Shown here one piece after another: positions 27,236 to 36,192 of a stretch of 59,512 nt of DNA. Made by a program: the position numbers and the translations under genes. How positions within the stretch are numbered: the stretch's first letter is position 1; every line of letters starts with the position of its first letter. The DNA comes from Clavibacter michiganensis (GTDB taxonomy: Bacteria; Actinomycetota; Actinomycetes; Actinomycetales; Microbacteriaceae), in NCBI RefSeq assembly GCF_002151125.1, contig NZ_MDJZ01000002.1, forward strand, positions 1-59,512, read 5' to 3'. The notes beneath the pieces were generated by a model, which was given only the letters and a program-made list of their open reading frames with translations, was not told where the DNA came from and did no database searches.

Positions 27236-27652
27236 ATGACGCGCCTCTCCCCCGACGCCCCCTGGTCCACGCCGGACGACGACGCGTGGTGCCCGTGCAC
27301 GAGCGGCGATCCGTACGGCGCGTGCTGCGGTCCGCTGCATCGGGGCGACGCGTCGGCCCCGACCGCCGAGCGGCTGATGCGCTCCCGCTTCGCCGCCTAC
27401 GCCCGGGGTGACGCGGCGTACCTCGCGCGCAGCTGGCACCCGTCGACGATCCCGGAGGAGATCGAGCTCGACGCGTCCGTCCGCTGGTTCCGGCTCGCGA
27501 TCCACCGGACCGCGCTCGGCGGCCCCGGCGACGCGACGGGCGTCGTCGACTTCGAGGCGTCCTTCCGGCACGACGGGCAGCGCGGCAGCCAGCGCGAGGC
27601 GAGCCGCTTCGTGCGGCAGGCCGGATCCTGGGTCTACCTCGACGCCCTCTGA
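27236..27652 (+). CDS. YchJ-type (UPF0225) SEC-C motif protein
   Basis: 138 aa. The Cys cluster CPCTSGDPYGACC (19-31) is the SEC-C zinc-binding motif, followed by the YchJ core AERLMRSRFAAYARGDAAYLARSWHPST. It is cytoplasmic and of unknown function. ATG 27236 is preceded by CGGAG. It is convergent with dhaM, 23 bases apart. Confidence 0.9.
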   Translation: MTRLSPDAPWSTPDDDAWCPCTSGDPYGACCGPLHRGDASAPTAERLMRSRFAAYARGDAAYLARSWHPSTIPEEIELDASVRWFRLAIHRTALGGPGDATGVVDFEASFRHDGQRGSQREASRFVRQAGSWVYLDAL

Positions 27653-27675
27653 CCGGCGCGCGACCGGGCCCGCGG

Positions 27676-28410
27676 TCAGGCCTCGCCGAACCCCGACTCG
27701 ACGAGCTCGACCAGCGCGGTCACCGCCTCCTCCGCGTCCTCGCCCGTCGCCTCGATGACGACGTGGGCGCCGCGGGTGAGCCCGAGGGCCATGACGCCGA
27801 GGAGCGACGCGGCGTTCTGGCCGTTGACGGTGATCGCCGCGGAGTAGGCGGACGCGCGCGTCACGAAGTCGGCCGCGGGGCGGGCGTGCAGGCCGTCGCG
27901 GTTGACCAGGGTGGCCTCTCCGCGCACGGTGCCCCCGCCTCCGGAGGGTGCGGGCTCGGTGCCGTCGGCGCGCGGTTCAGGGGCGAGGCCGGCGTCGGCG
28001 TCCTCCGACGCGTCCGCGCCGGCGGCCGAGGACGCCGCGGCGGCCACCTCCTCGAGGGACCCGCCCGTCTCGGCGGCGACCGCGGCCGCCACCGCGCCCT
28101 CCACCAGCGGTGCGCGCACGACGACGACGCGCGCGGCGGCGTCCTCGTCGAGGAGGTCGACGGCCGTCTCGGCCGTGAGGTACGCGGATCCGAGGTCGGC
28201 GAGGACCACGACGCCGTCGCCGCCCTCCGCCTCGGCGAGAGCGGCCTGGACCACGTCGAAGCTCGTGCCGATGCCCGCATCGTCGCGCGTGCCGTCGCCG
28301 GATCCGCCCGCGGGCACGAGCGCGACGGTCGGCGCCATCTGCCGCGCGAGGTCGACGAGCCCGTGCGCGATCAGCGCGCTGTGCGAGACGAGGACGAGGC
28401 CGACGCTCAC
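27676..28410 (-). CDS. dhaM: PTS-dependent dihydroxyacetone kinase, phosphotransferase subunit DhaM (EIIA-HPr fusion)
   Basis: 244 aa with two domains. Residues 1-125 are EIIA(Man)-like, with phospho-acceptor H10 in LVLVSHS. An Ala/Asp-rich linker (about 126-163) leads to an HPr-like domain with H175 in NRDGLHARPA. The EI-like third domain of E. coli DhaM is absent. It relays phosphate from the PTS to ADP bound on DhaL. The GTG start overlaps the dhaL stop (GTGA). Confidence 0.95.
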   Translation of the reverse strand: MSVGLVLVSHSALIAHGLVDLARQMAPTVALVPAGGSGDGTRDDAGIGTSFDVVQAALAEAEGGDGVVVLADLGSAYLTAETAVDLLDEDAAARVVVVRAPLVEGAVAAAVAAETGGSLEEVAAAASSAAGADASEDADAGLAPEPRADGTEPAPSGGGGTVRGEATLVNRDGLHARPAADFVTRASAYSAAITVNGQNAASLLGVMALGLTRGAHVVIEATGEDAEEAVTALVELVESGFGEA

Positions 28411-29060
28411 GAGGCGCCCCCGTCGGCGTCGCGGGCGGTCGTCGCCGCCGCGCGCAGGATGAGCGCGGACGACTGCGCACCCGGGTCGCGGTGGCCGACG
28501 GCGCGCTCGCCCAGGTACGAGGCCCTGCCCTTGCGGGCGACGAGCGGCTCCGTCGCCTCGGCGCCGCGTGCAGCGGCGTCGGCGGCGGCCTGGAGGGCGT
28601 CGGCCGGGCTGGATCCCGCGTCCGCGGCAGCGCGAGCGGCCTCGGCGGCGGGGCCCCACGCGTCCACCATGGTCTTGTCGCCGCGCTCGGCCTTGCCGCG
28701 GAGGACGATGCCGCCCACCGCCGCCTCGAGGAGGTCGGCGATCGCGGACGCGTCGAGGTCGGCGCGACCCGCGACGGCCGCGGCGGCCTTGAGGTACGCC
28801 GTCCCGAGCAGCGGGCCGGAGGCGCCGCCGACCGTCGAGATGAGCGTGGTGGCCACGGTCCTCAGCGCATCGGCCGGCGTGCCGTCGACGTCGGGCGCGG
28901 GGAGCTTCGCGACGACGGCGCTGAATCCGCGGTCGAGGTTCTCGCCGTGGTCGCCGTCGCCGATCTCGCGGTCGAGGGTGATGAGCTCACCCCGCTGGTC
29001 GGCGATGACGCGCGCCGTCTCCGTGATCCAGGTGACGACCCAGTCGGTCCCGAGTGCCAT
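28407..29060 (-). CDS. dhaL: Dihydroxyacetone kinase subunit DhaL
   Basis: 217 aa. The nucleotide-binding subunit. The Mg-coordinating aspartates D30, D35 and D37 are in LDREIGDGDHGENL, and the loop GGASGPLLGTAYL is typical. ADP stays bound and is re-phosphorylated by DhaM, then the phosphate passes to dihydroxyacetone on DhaK. It lies 3 bases after dhaK and overlaps dhaM, giving a strict dhaK-dhaL-dhaM operon. Confidence 0.96.
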   Translation of the reverse strand: MALGTDWVVTWITETARVIADQRGELITLDREIGDGDHGENLDRGFSAVVAKLPAPDVDGTPADALRTVATTLISTVGGASGPLLGTAYLKAAAAVAGRADLDASAIADLLEAAVGGIVLRGKAERGDKTMVDAWGPAAEAARAAADAGSSPADALQAAADAAARGAEATEPLVARKGRASYLGERAVGHRDPGAQSSALILRAAATTARDADGGAS

Positions 29061-29063
29061 GAG

Positions 29064-30065
29064 CTACCTCCCCCACCGCAGCGCGGCGGTCTGCACGGGC
29101 GAGTCCCACAGGTCGACGAGCTCGTCGTCGAGCAGCAGCACCGTGAGGGACAGTCCCTCCATGTCGAGGGCCGTGACGAAGTCTCCCACGAGGCTGCGGG
29201 CGACGGTCAGGCCCGCCTCCTCGAGCACGGCGGCCGCACGACGGTAGGCGATGTACAGCTCGGAGAGCGGCGTCGCGCCCATCCCGTTCACGAGCAGCAG
29301 CACGCGGCTGCCGGCCGGCGCGGCCAGGTCCTCGAGCACCGGGTCGAGGAGGCGCTCGACGACGGCGTCCACGGGCTCGAGCGGCAGCTTCACGCGGCCG
29401 GGCTCGCCGTGGATCCCGATGCCGATCTCCATCTCGTCGTCCTCCAGCGCGAAGCTCGGCTCGCCGGCGTGCGGGACCGTGCACGCGCGGATGGCGACGC
29501 CCATGCTGCGCACCTGCCCGATCACCCTCTCGGCGATGGCCGCGACGGCGTCGAGGTCGTCCCCGCGCTCGGCGGCGGCGCCGGCGATGCGCTCCACGAG
29601 CACCGTCCCCGCGACGCCGCGGCGGCCGGCGGTGTACAGCGAGTCGGTCACGGCGACGTCGTCGTCGACCACCACCGTCCGCACGCGCACGCCCTCCGCC
29701 TCCGCGAGCTCGGCCGCCGTCTCGAAGTTGAGGACGTCGCCCGTGTAGTTCTTCACGATGTGCAGCACGCCCGCACCTCCGTCGACCGCGAGGGTGGCGG
29801 CGACGACGGGATCCGGCGTGGGGCTCGTGAACACGGGTCCCGGGACGGCGGCGTCGAGCATCCCGTGGCCCACGAAGCCGGCGTGCAGCGGCTCGTGGCC
29901 GCTGCCGCCGCCGCTGACGAGCGCGACGCGCCCGGGACGGGTGGGCTCGGCGCGCCGGACGAACAGCGGGTCGGCGCTCAGCTCCACGATGTCGGGATGG
30001 GCGGCCGCGAAGCCGGCGACGGCCTCCTCGGCCACCGCCCTCGGGTCGTTGATCAGCTTCTTCAC
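29064..30065 (-). CDS. dhaK: Dihydroxyacetone kinase substrate-binding subunit DhaK
   Basis: 333 aa. It binds dihydroxyacetone covalently through a histidine. H219 (IGIGIHGEPG) is the likely hemiaminal residue, and H57 in GGGSGHEPLH the catalytic base. The start is GTG 30065 with GAGGAG 6 bases before it. The product, dihydroxyacetone phosphate, is also the GlpD product, linking the two branches. No dhaS/dhaR-type activator is adjacent. The upstream 280-base gap shared with glpF has only weak promoter candidates on this strand (TATGTT at 30164-30169). Confidence 0.96.
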   Translation of the reverse strand: MKKLINDPRAVAEEAVAGFAAAHPDIVELSADPLFVRRAEPTRPGRVALVSGGGSGHEPLHAGFVGHGMLDAAVPGPVFTSPTPDPVVAATLAVDGGAGVLHIVKNYTGDVLNFETAAELAEAEGVRVRTVVVDDDVAVTDSLYTAGRRGVAGTVLVERIAGAAAERGDDLDAVAAIAERVIGQVRSMGVAIRACTVPHAGEPSFALEDDEMEIGIGIHGEPGRVKLPLEPVDAVVERLLDPVLEDLAAPAGSRVLLLVNGMGATPLSELYIAYRRAAAVLEEAGLTVARSLVGDFVTALDMEGLSLTVLLLDDELVDLWDSPVQTAALRWGR

Positions 30066-30272
30066 GGCCGGCTCCTCGCGGGTCTCGGGCGACCGGACGA
30101 CGGCCGCGCACCGAGCCGGATCGAGCGACGGGACTCGGTCGGCGGCGACTCGGGTGTGAGGCCAACATACGCCCGGTGCGAGGCGATCGGGCGGTCCCGG
30201 CGGGCCCGTCCGGCGGACCGGATCCGTCCGGTCGACCGCTCGTCACCGGCCGGGACCCGGTCACGTCGGCAC

Positions 30273-30278
30273 TAGATT
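30273..30278 (+). promoter_or_regulatory. Candidate -10 box of glpF-glpK
   Basis: TAGATT in the dhaK/glpF divergent gap. It predicts a leader of about 60 bases before GTG 30345. Confidence 0.4.
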
Positions 30279-30344
30279 GGATCCACCGCGATGATGCGGC
30301 AGAGGTCGTACCCGCGCCTCGACGAACGATCGGAGCACCACGCA

Positions 30345-31097
30345 GTGGATCTTGGAGTCATATTCCTCTCGGAGACGGTGGGCACCGCCCTCCTCGTCCT
30401 CCTCGGATGCGGAGTCGTGGCGAACGTCGCGCTCGTCAAGTCGAAGGGGCTCGCCGGCGGCACCCTCATGGTCAACTTCGGCTGGGGCCTCGCGGTCTTC
30501 GCCGGTGTCACCGTCTCGTACGCGTCCGGCGCGCACCTCAACCCGGCCGTGACGCTGGGCCTCCTGTCGGCCGGCAAGATCGAGGACGTCGCGAGCGTCC
30601 CCGTCTACATCCTCGCCCAGATGGTCGGCGCGATCATCGGCGCGGTCTTCTGCTGGCTCGCCTACAAGCAGCACTTCGACGAGGAGCCCGACGCGGCCAC
30701 CAAGCTCGGCGTGTTCTCGACCGGCCCCTCCATCCGCAACTACGGCTGGAACCTCGTCACGGAGATCATCGGCACGTTCGTGCTCGTCATCGTGATCCTC
30801 GGCTTCAGCCTCGCCAACAACCCCGACGCCGACGCGGCCACCCCCGCGGGCCTCTCGGCGCTCGGCGCGATCCCCGTCGCCCTCCTCGTGGTCGGCATCG
30901 GCGCGTCCCTCGGCGGGCCGACCGGCTACGCCATCAACCCGGCCCGCGACCTCGGGCCCCGCATCGCGCACGCGATCCTCCCCATCAAGGGCAAGGGCGC
31001 CAGCGACTGGTCCTACGCCTGGGTCCCCGTCGTCGGTCCCGCCATCGGCGGCGTGCTCGCCGGCCTCGCGTCCTACGCGCTGCTCCCCATCCTCTAG
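30345..31097 (+). CDS. glpF: Glycerol facilitator (aquaglyceroporin)
   Basis: 250 aa. MIP-family channel with six membrane helices and both NPA motifs, HLNPAVTLG (about 65-73) and AINPARDLG (about 197-205). The Asp after NPAR marks a glycerol-conducting pore. The start is GTG 30345, with CGGAG 9 bases upstream and a channel-typical N-terminus; an upstream in-frame ATG at 30291 has no ribosome site. glpK follows 27 bases later. Confidence 0.95.
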   Translation: MDLGVIFLSETVGTALLVLLGCGVVANVALVKSKGLAGGTLMVNFGWGLAVFAGVTVSYASGAHLNPAVTLGLLSAGKIEDVASVPVYILAQMVGAIIGAVFCWLAYKQHFDEEPDAATKLGVFSTGPSIRNYGWNLVTEIIGTFVLVIVILGFSLANNPDADAATPAGLSALGAIPVALLVVGIGASLGGPTGYAINPARDLGPRIAHAILPIKGKGASDWSYAWVPVVGPAIGGVLAGLASYALLPIL

Positions 31098-31124
31098 AAC
31101 CCCGAACCTCATAGGAGAGACCAC

Positions 31125-32642
31125 ATGAGCGAGAAGTACATCGTCGCCATCGACCAGGGCACCACCAGCACCCGGGCCATCGTCTTCGACCACAGCGGAT
31201 CCATCGTGTCCACCGGCCAGCTGGAGCACGAGCAGATCTTCCCCCGCGCCGGCTGGGTCGAGCACGACCCCATGGAGATCTGGCGCAACACCCGCGAGGT
31301 CATCGGCCAGGCGCTGTCCAAGGCGGACATCACGCGCCACGACGTCGAGGCCGTGGGCATCACCAACCAGCGCGAGACCGCCGTCGTGTGGGACCGCACC
31401 ACCGGCAAGCCCGTCTACAACGCCATCGTCTGGCAGGACACCCGCACCCAGAAGATCGTCGACCGCCTCGCGGCCGACGGCGGCGTCGAGCGGTTCAAGC
31501 CCACCGTCGGGCTCCCGCTCGCCACCTACTTCTCCGGCACGAAGATCGTCTGGATCCTCGAGAACGTCGACGGCGCCCGCGAGAAGGCCGAGGCCGGCGA
31601 CCTCATGTTCGGCACGACCGACACGTGGGTCCTCTGGAACCTCACCGGCGGCACCGACGGCGGCGTGCACGTCACCGACGTGACCAACGCCTCCCGCACC
31701 CTCTTCATGGACCTCGAGACCCTCCAGTGGGACGACGAGATCCTGAAGGCGTTCGACGTGCCGCGCTCGATGCTCCCCGAGATCAAGAGCTCCTCCGAGG
31801 TCTACGGCGTCGTCGAGTCGTCCAGCCTCCTCCGCGAGGTGCCCATCGCGGGCATCCTCGGCGACCAGCAGGCGGCCACCTTCGGCCAGGCGGCGTTCGA
31901 CCAGGGCGAGTCGAAGAACACGTACGGCACCGGCAACTTCCTGATCTTCAACACCGGCACCGACATCATCCACTCGCAGAACGGCCTCCTCACGACGCTC
32001 GGCTACAAGCTGGGCGACGCGGAGCCGCACTACGCGCTCGAGGGATCCATCGCGGTCACGGGCTCGCTCGTCCAGTGGATGCGCGACAACCTCGGCCTCG
32101 TGTCGAGCGCCGCGGAGATCGAGACGCTCGCGGCGACGGTGGAGGACAACGGCGGCGTGTACTTCGTCCCCGCGTTCTCCGGCCTCTTCGCGCCGTACTG
32201 GCGCTCGGACGCCCGCGGCGCGCTCGTCGGCCTCACGCGCTTCGTCAACAAGGGCCACATCGCGCGCGCGGCGCTCGAGGCGACGGCCTTCCAGACGCGC
32301 GAGGTGCTCGACGCGGTCAACGCCGACTCCGGCGTCGACCTCACGGAGCTCAAGGTCGACGGCGGCATGATCGCGAACAACCTGCTCATGCAGTTCCAGG
32401 CCGACATCCTCGGCGTCCCCGTCGTCCGCCCCGTCGTGGCGGAGACCACCGCGCTCGGCGCCGCGTACGCCGCCGGCCTCGCCGTCGGGTTCTGGAAGGA
32501 CCTCGACGACCTCCGTCAGAACTGGCAGGAGGACAGCCGCTGGACGCCGGACATGGACGACGCCGAGCGCGAGCGCCAGCTGCGCCTCTGGAAGAAGGCC
32601 GTCACGAAGACCTTCGACTGGGTCGACGACGACGTGCAGTAG
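31125..32642 (+). CDS. glpK: Glycerol kinase
   Basis: 505 aa, FGGY family. It starts with [19 protein letters not shown], the phosphate-1 loop. [14 protein letters not shown] and [12 protein letters not shown] are typical of glycerol kinase. It phosphorylates glycerol entering through GlpF. The ATG has AGGAGAG 7 bases upstream. It ends at a strong terminator. Confidence 0.98.
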   Translation: MSEKYIVAIDQGTTSTRAIVFDHSGSIVSTGQLEHEQIFPRAGWVEHDPMEIWRNTREVIGQALSKADITRHDVEAVGITNQRETAVVWDRTTGKPVYNAIVWQDTRTQKIVDRLAADGGVERFKPTVGLPLATYFSGTKIVWILENVDGAREKAEAGDLMFGTTDTWVLWNLTGGTDGGVHVTDVTNASRTLFMDLETLQWDDEILKAFDVPRSMLPEIKSSSEVYGVVESSSLLREVPIAGILGDQQAATFGQAAFDQGESKNTYGTGNFLIFNTGTDIIHSQNGLLTTLGYKLGDAEPHYALEGSIAVTGSLVQWMRDNLGLVSSAAEIETLAATVEDNGGVYFVPAFSGLFAPYWRSDARGALVGLTRFVNKGHIARAALEATAFQTREVLDAVNADSGVDLTELKVDGGMIANNLLMQFQADILGVPVVRPVVAETTALGAAYAAGLAVGFWKDLDDLRQNWQEDSRWTPDMDDAERERQLRLWKKAVTKTFDWVDDDVQ

Positions 32643-32658
32643 ACCGCATCCGCACGAT

Positions 32659-32695
32659 CCGCACGCCCCGTCGCCCCAGGTGACGGGGCGTGCGG
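32659..32695 (+). terminator. Terminator of glpF-glpK
   Basis: A perfect 14-bp stem (32659-32672 with 32682-32695) and a 9-base loop, 17 bases after the glpK stop. It may also serve the convergent SRAP gene side. Confidence 0.8.
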
Positions 32696-32737
32696 CGTCA
32701 CCGGACGGCCGCGCCGGAGCCGCCGCGCGACGGCGGG

Positions 32738-33499
32738 TCAGATCAGCGTCGGCTGCCCGTCGTCCGCAGGCGCGTCGTCGGCCGGCGCGTCGGACAGCGG
32801 CTCGACGAGGTCCGGCCCGTCGTTCCGCACGCTGTTGACGCGCGTCGAGACAAGCCGCGGCACGAGATGGGGCTCTGGCAGCGAGCCGAGCAGGTGGCGC
32901 ACGTCGTCGACCGCGCTGGTCCCCGCGTCCAGCCACTCGTCCAGCCGGTCCCGGGGCACGATGAGCGGCGTGCGGTCGTGGATGCGCCCGAGCGCGTCGC
33001 TCGCCGCCGATGTGATGATGGCGAGGCTGCGCAGCCAGGCGCCCGGCTGCCCCTCGGCGACGGCGGGATCCCGCCAGTGCTCGTACACGGCGGCGAACGC
33101 CAGCGGCCGCTCGTCCTCGCCGTGCAGGTACACCGGCTGCTTCCCGGACGCGGTCGCCTGCCACTCGTAGTACCCGTCCGCCGGCACGACTGCCCGCCGC
33201 GTGAGGACGGCCTTCCGGAACGTGGGCTTCTCGGTCACGGTCTCGATGCGCGCGTTGATGAGCGGGGCACCCTGCACCGCCTTCGCCCACGGCGGGACGA
33301 TCCCCCACCGCGCGCCGGTCAGCACCCGACGGACCTCCCCCTCCGCGTCCCCGTGCGGACGACGGTCCGCCACCATGCGGACCGTGGTCGTCGGCGCGAC
33401 GTTCCACGAGGGCGGCGGGCCGTCCCCCTCGACGTCGTCGACCGCCCAGTCCCCGACGAGATCGCCCGTCGCCCGCGCCACCACGAATCTCCCGCACAT
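32738..33499 (-). CDS. SRAP domain protein (abasic-site DNA-protein crosslinker, YedK/HMCES type)
   Basis: 253 aa from ATG 33499, giving the obligatory Met-Cys start. Once Met is removed, C2 forms a thiazolidine crosslink with abasic sites in single-stranded DNA. Other active-site residues are in place: N33 (WNVAP), E112 (GYYEW) and H174 (RIHDRTP). It shields abasic sites during replication. It stands alone between glpK and trpD. The last 20 residues are Asp/Ala/Pro-rich and variable. Confidence 0.95.
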   Translation of the reverse strand: MCGRFVVARATGDLVGDWAVDDVEGDGPPPSWNVAPTTTVRMVADRRPHGDAEGEVRRVLTGARWGIVPPWAKAVQGAPLINARIETVTEKPTFRKAVLTRRAVVPADGYYEWQATASGKQPVYLHGEDERPLAFAAVYEHWRDPAVAEGQPGAWLRSLAIITSAASDALGRIHDRTPLIVPRDRLDEWLDAGTSAVDDVRHLLGSLPEPHLVPRLVSTRVNSVRNDGPDLVEPLSDAPADDAPADDGQPTLI

Positions 33500-33505
33500 G
33501 CGTCC

Positions 33506-33511
33506 ATCATC
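33506..33511 (-). promoter_or_regulatory. Weak candidate -10 box of the SRAP gene
   Basis: GATGAT on the minus strand, 6 bases before ATG 33499. It is shorter than the 7-8 bases seen at other leaderless candidates. Confidence 0.25.
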
Positions 33512-33546
33512 CGCCGCGCGCACGACATCGACGGCGGCGATGCGGA

Positions 33547-34602
33547 TCAGACGCGCGTCGCGGCCGCCCACTCCGCGAGCTTGGCGGCGGCGCGGCCGGA
33601 GTCGACGGCATCGGCGGCGACGGCAAGCTTGTCGCGGAGCCTCCGGGTCATGGGCTGCTGCACACGGGCCGGGTCCCCCATCAGGTCGAAGGCCTCGAGG
33701 CCCGCCGCCGCGTTCAGCAGGATCACGTCGCGCTGCGGGCCGGGCTCGCCGGCGAGCACGCGGCGGATGACCTCGGCGTTCTGCTCCGGCCCCTCGCCGA
33801 GGAGCGCCTCGATGGGCGCCCGCGGGATCCCGAGCTCCAGCGGGTCGAGGTCGTGCTCGGTGACCGCGCCCCGGCTGACCTCCCAGATGTGGCTGTGCCC
33901 TGTGGTCGTGAGCTTGTCGATCCCGTCGTCGCCGCGGTACACGAGCGCGGTCGCCCCGCGGGTGCGGAAGACGCCCACCATGAGCGGCACGCGCGAGAGG
34001 TCGGCGACCCCCACCGCCGACGCCTCGGGGCGCGCCGGGTTGCAGAGCGGCCCGAGCACGTTGAACAGCGTCGAGATGCCGAGCTCGTGGCGGGTGGCCG
34101 CGGCGTGGCGGAAGCCCGGGTGGAAGAGGGCGGCGTGCGCGTACGTGATGCCGGTCTCGCGGAGCACGGCGGCGACCCGCTCGGGCGGGATGCTCAGGTC
34201 GATCCCGAGGGCCGTCAGGGCGTCGGAGGCGCCCGAGGCGGAGCTCGCGCCGCGGTTGCCGTGCTTGATGACGGGGACGCCCGCGGAGGCGGCGATGACC
34301 GAGGCCGCCGACGAGATGTTGAGGACCGCGCCGTAAGGGTCCCCTCCCGTCCCCACGATGTCGAGGGCACGGGGATCCGCGTCGAGCGGCACGGCGTCCT
34401 CGAGCACGGCGTCGCGGAAGCCGACGATCTCGTCCACGGTCTCGCCCGCCGCCCGGAGGGCGACCAGCAGGCCGCCCAGCTGCGCCGATGTGGCCTCCCC
34501 GCGCATGACCTGGCGCATCGCCCAGGTCGCCTCCGCCACGGAGAGATGGCGTCCCTCGATCAACGTCGTGATGAGCGCGGGCCAGGTGGGGACGGAGGGC
34601 AT
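33547..34602 (-). CDS. trpD: Anthranilate phosphoribosyltransferase
   Basis: 351 aa. It joins anthranilate to PRPP in tryptophan synthesis. The PRPP loop GTGGD is at 84-88, followed by NISSAAS; KHGNR at 113-117 is also typical. It is separate from other trp genes and divergent from ctaE, as in Mycobacterium. A TAGGCT box 7 bases before the ATG predicts a leaderless mRNA. Confidence 0.97.
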   Translation of the reverse strand: MPSVPTWPALITTLIEGRHLSVAEATWAMRQVMRGEATSAQLGGLLVALRAAGETVDEIVGFRDAVLEDAVPLDADPRALDIVGTGGDPYGAVLNISSAASVIAASAGVPVIKHGNRGASSASGASDALTALGIDLSIPPERVAAVLRETGITYAHAALFHPGFRHAAATRHELGISTLFNVLGPLCNPARPEASAVGVADLSRVPLMVGVFRTRGATALVYRGDDGIDKLTTTGHSHIWEVSRGAVTEHDLDPLELGIPRAPIEALLGEGPEQNAEVIRRVLAGEPGPQRDVILLNAAAGLEAFDLMGDPARVQQPMTRRLRDKLAVAADAVDSGRAAAKLAEWAAATRV

Positions 34603-34609
34603 GGCGATC

Positions 34610-34615
34610 AGCCTA
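34610..34615 (-). promoter_or_regulatory. Candidate -10 box for leaderless trpD
   Basis: TAGGCT on the minus strand with 7 bases to ATG 34602. Confidence 0.5.
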
Positions 34616-34677
34616 ACGAGCGCCTGGATCGGATCTCACGGGCGGCCCGGGTGGGCGTGGGCGTCGTCGGCCTAGGT

Positions 34678-34683
34678 CATAAT
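34678..34683 (+). promoter_or_regulatory. Candidate -10 box for leaderless ctaE
   Basis: CATAAT ends 7 bases before GTG 34691. It overlaps the alternative ATG at 34682, so that ATG could not be translated from this promoter. Confidence 0.5.
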
Positions 34684-34690
34684 GGAACCT

Positions 34691-35320
34691 GTGACGACCA
34701 CCTCAATCTCCCCAGTATCGACCGCGCCGGTGGTGAACCGGCCGAACACGGTCGCCGTCGGCACCATCGTGTGGCTCGGCAGCGAGGTGATGTTCTTCGC
34801 GGGTCTCTTCGCGATCTACTTCACCCTCCGCTCGACGTCCGGCGCCCAGTGGGAGTTCGAGGCGGGACGCCTCAACGTGCCCTTCGCGCTCGTGAACACG
34901 CTCATCCTCGTGGCGAGCTCCTTCACGTGCCAGTTCGGCGTCTTCGCGGCCGAGCGCCTGCAGGCGCGCTCCACGGGATGGAAGCCCAGCCAGTGGGGCA
35001 CGGTCGAGTGGTTCTTCCTCACCTACGCCCTCGGCGCGATCTTCATCTGCGGTCAGATCCTCGAGTACGCCACCCTCGTCACCGAGGGCATCACGCTCGG
35101 CAGCAACGCCTACGGCTCGGCGTTCTACATGACCACCGGGTTCCACGGCCTGCACGTCACCGGCGGCCTCATCGCCTTCCTCCTCGTCATCGGCCGCATC
35201 TTCGCGGTCCGGTCGATGGGGCACCGGGAGGCGACGAGCGCCATCGTCGTGTCCTACTACTGGCACTTCGTCGACGTGGTGTGGATCGGGCTCTTCCTGG
35301 TCATCTACGTCCTCAAATAG
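34691..35320 (+). CDS. ctaE: Cytochrome c oxidase subunit III
   Basis: 209 aa from GTG 34691; ATG 34682 would add three residues but lies inside the -10 box. Five membrane helices are predicted, with [10 protein letters not shown] and the C-terminal [14 protein letters not shown] signatures. It is part of the aa3 oxidase that joins the bc1 complex in an actinobacterial supercomplex. It is first of the ctaE-qcrC-qcrA-qcrB unit, 26 bases ahead of qcrC. Confidence 0.96.
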   Translation: MTTTSISPVSTAPVVNRPNTVAVGTIVWLGSEVMFFAGLFAIYFTLRSTSGAQWEFEAGRLNVPFALVNTLILVASSFTCQFGVFAAERLQARSTGWKPSQWGTVEWFFLTYALGAIFICGQILEYATLVTEGITLGSNAYGSAFYMTTGFHGLHVTGGLIAFLLVIGRIFAVRSMGHREATSAIVVSYYWHFVDVVWIGLFLVIYVLK

Positions 35321-35346
35321 CACCGAGCGGGAGCAACAACCACAGC

Positions 35347-36147
35347 ATGAGCACCAAGACAGCACGCGCCCGTCGCACCGGTCGCCGCAGCCCCCTGACC
35401 ACCGTCGCCCTCCTCGCGATCGGCCTGCTCTTCACGGGCGGCGCCTACGCGCTGATCCAGTCGGGCACCGCGTCGGCCGAGGTCGACCTCAAGTCCGCAC
35501 AGACCATCGACGAGGGCCAGAAGCTCTTCGGCTCGAACTGCGCGACCTGCCACGGCATGGACGCCACCGGCACGGGCGTCGCCCCGAGCCTCATCGGCGT
35601 CGGCGCGGCGTCGGTCGACTTCCAGGTCGGCACCGGCCGCATGCCGCTGCAGGCCACCACGGTGCAGGCGGAGGAGAAGCCCACGCAGTTCACCGACACG
35701 CAGGTCAAGGAGCTCGCGGCGTACGTCGCCTCGCTAGCCCCCGGCCCCGCCATCCCGGACGCCCAGTACCTCGACGGAGAGGGCGACGCGGCCAACGGCG
35801 CCGAGCTCTTCCGCATCAACTGCGCCATGTGCCACAACGTCGCCGCGGCCGGAGGCGCCCTCACCGAGGGCAAGTTCGCCCCCAGCCTCGAGGGCGTGGA
35901 CCCGGTCCACATCTACGAGGCCATGGTCACCGGCCCGCAGAACATGCCGGTCTTCAACGACACCAACATCTCCCCCGAGGACAAGCGCGACATCATCACG
36001 TCGCTGCAGTACATCGAGGAGAACAGCACCGTCGGCGGCGCGAACCTCGGCGGGCTCGGCCCGGTCTCCGAGGGGCTCTTCATGTGGATCTTCGGCCTCG
36101 GCGGCATCGTCGCCCTGACCGTGTGGCTCACGGCCCGGTCCAACTGA
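35347..36147 (+). CDS. qcrC: Dihaem cytochrome c subunit of the bc1 complex
   Basis: 266 aa. A signal/anchor helix at about 17-36 and a C-terminal helix at about 243-262 hold two extracytoplasmic c-type domains. The haem motifs are CATCH (65-69) and CAMCH (159-163). In actinobacteria lacking soluble cytochrome c this dihaem subunit passes electrons directly to the oxidase. ATG 35347 follows CGGGAG loosely. It is in one unit with qcrA and qcrB. Confidence 0.97.
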   Translation: MSTKTARARRTGRRSPLTTVALLAIGLLFTGGAYALIQSGTASAEVDLKSAQTIDEGQKLFGSNCATCHGMDATGTGVAPSLIGVGAASVDFQVGTGRMPLQATTVQAEEKPTQFTDTQVKELAAYVASLAPGPAIPDAQYLDGEGDAANGAELFRINCAMCHNVAAAGGALTEGKFAPSLEGVDPVHIYEAMVTGPQNMPVFNDTNISPEDKRDIITSLQYIEENSTVGGANLGGLGPVSEGLFMWIFGLGGIVALTVWLTARSN

Positions 36148-36192
36148 CGCCCGCATCGATGACCCGCATCAGAATCCAAGAGAGGCACGCAC

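Noticed and set aside
30066-30344. A small gene or riboswitch in the dhaK-glpF gap
   Set aside because: No frame with a ribosome site and protein-like composition, and no recognisable riboswitch fold. Only weak promoter boxes were found.
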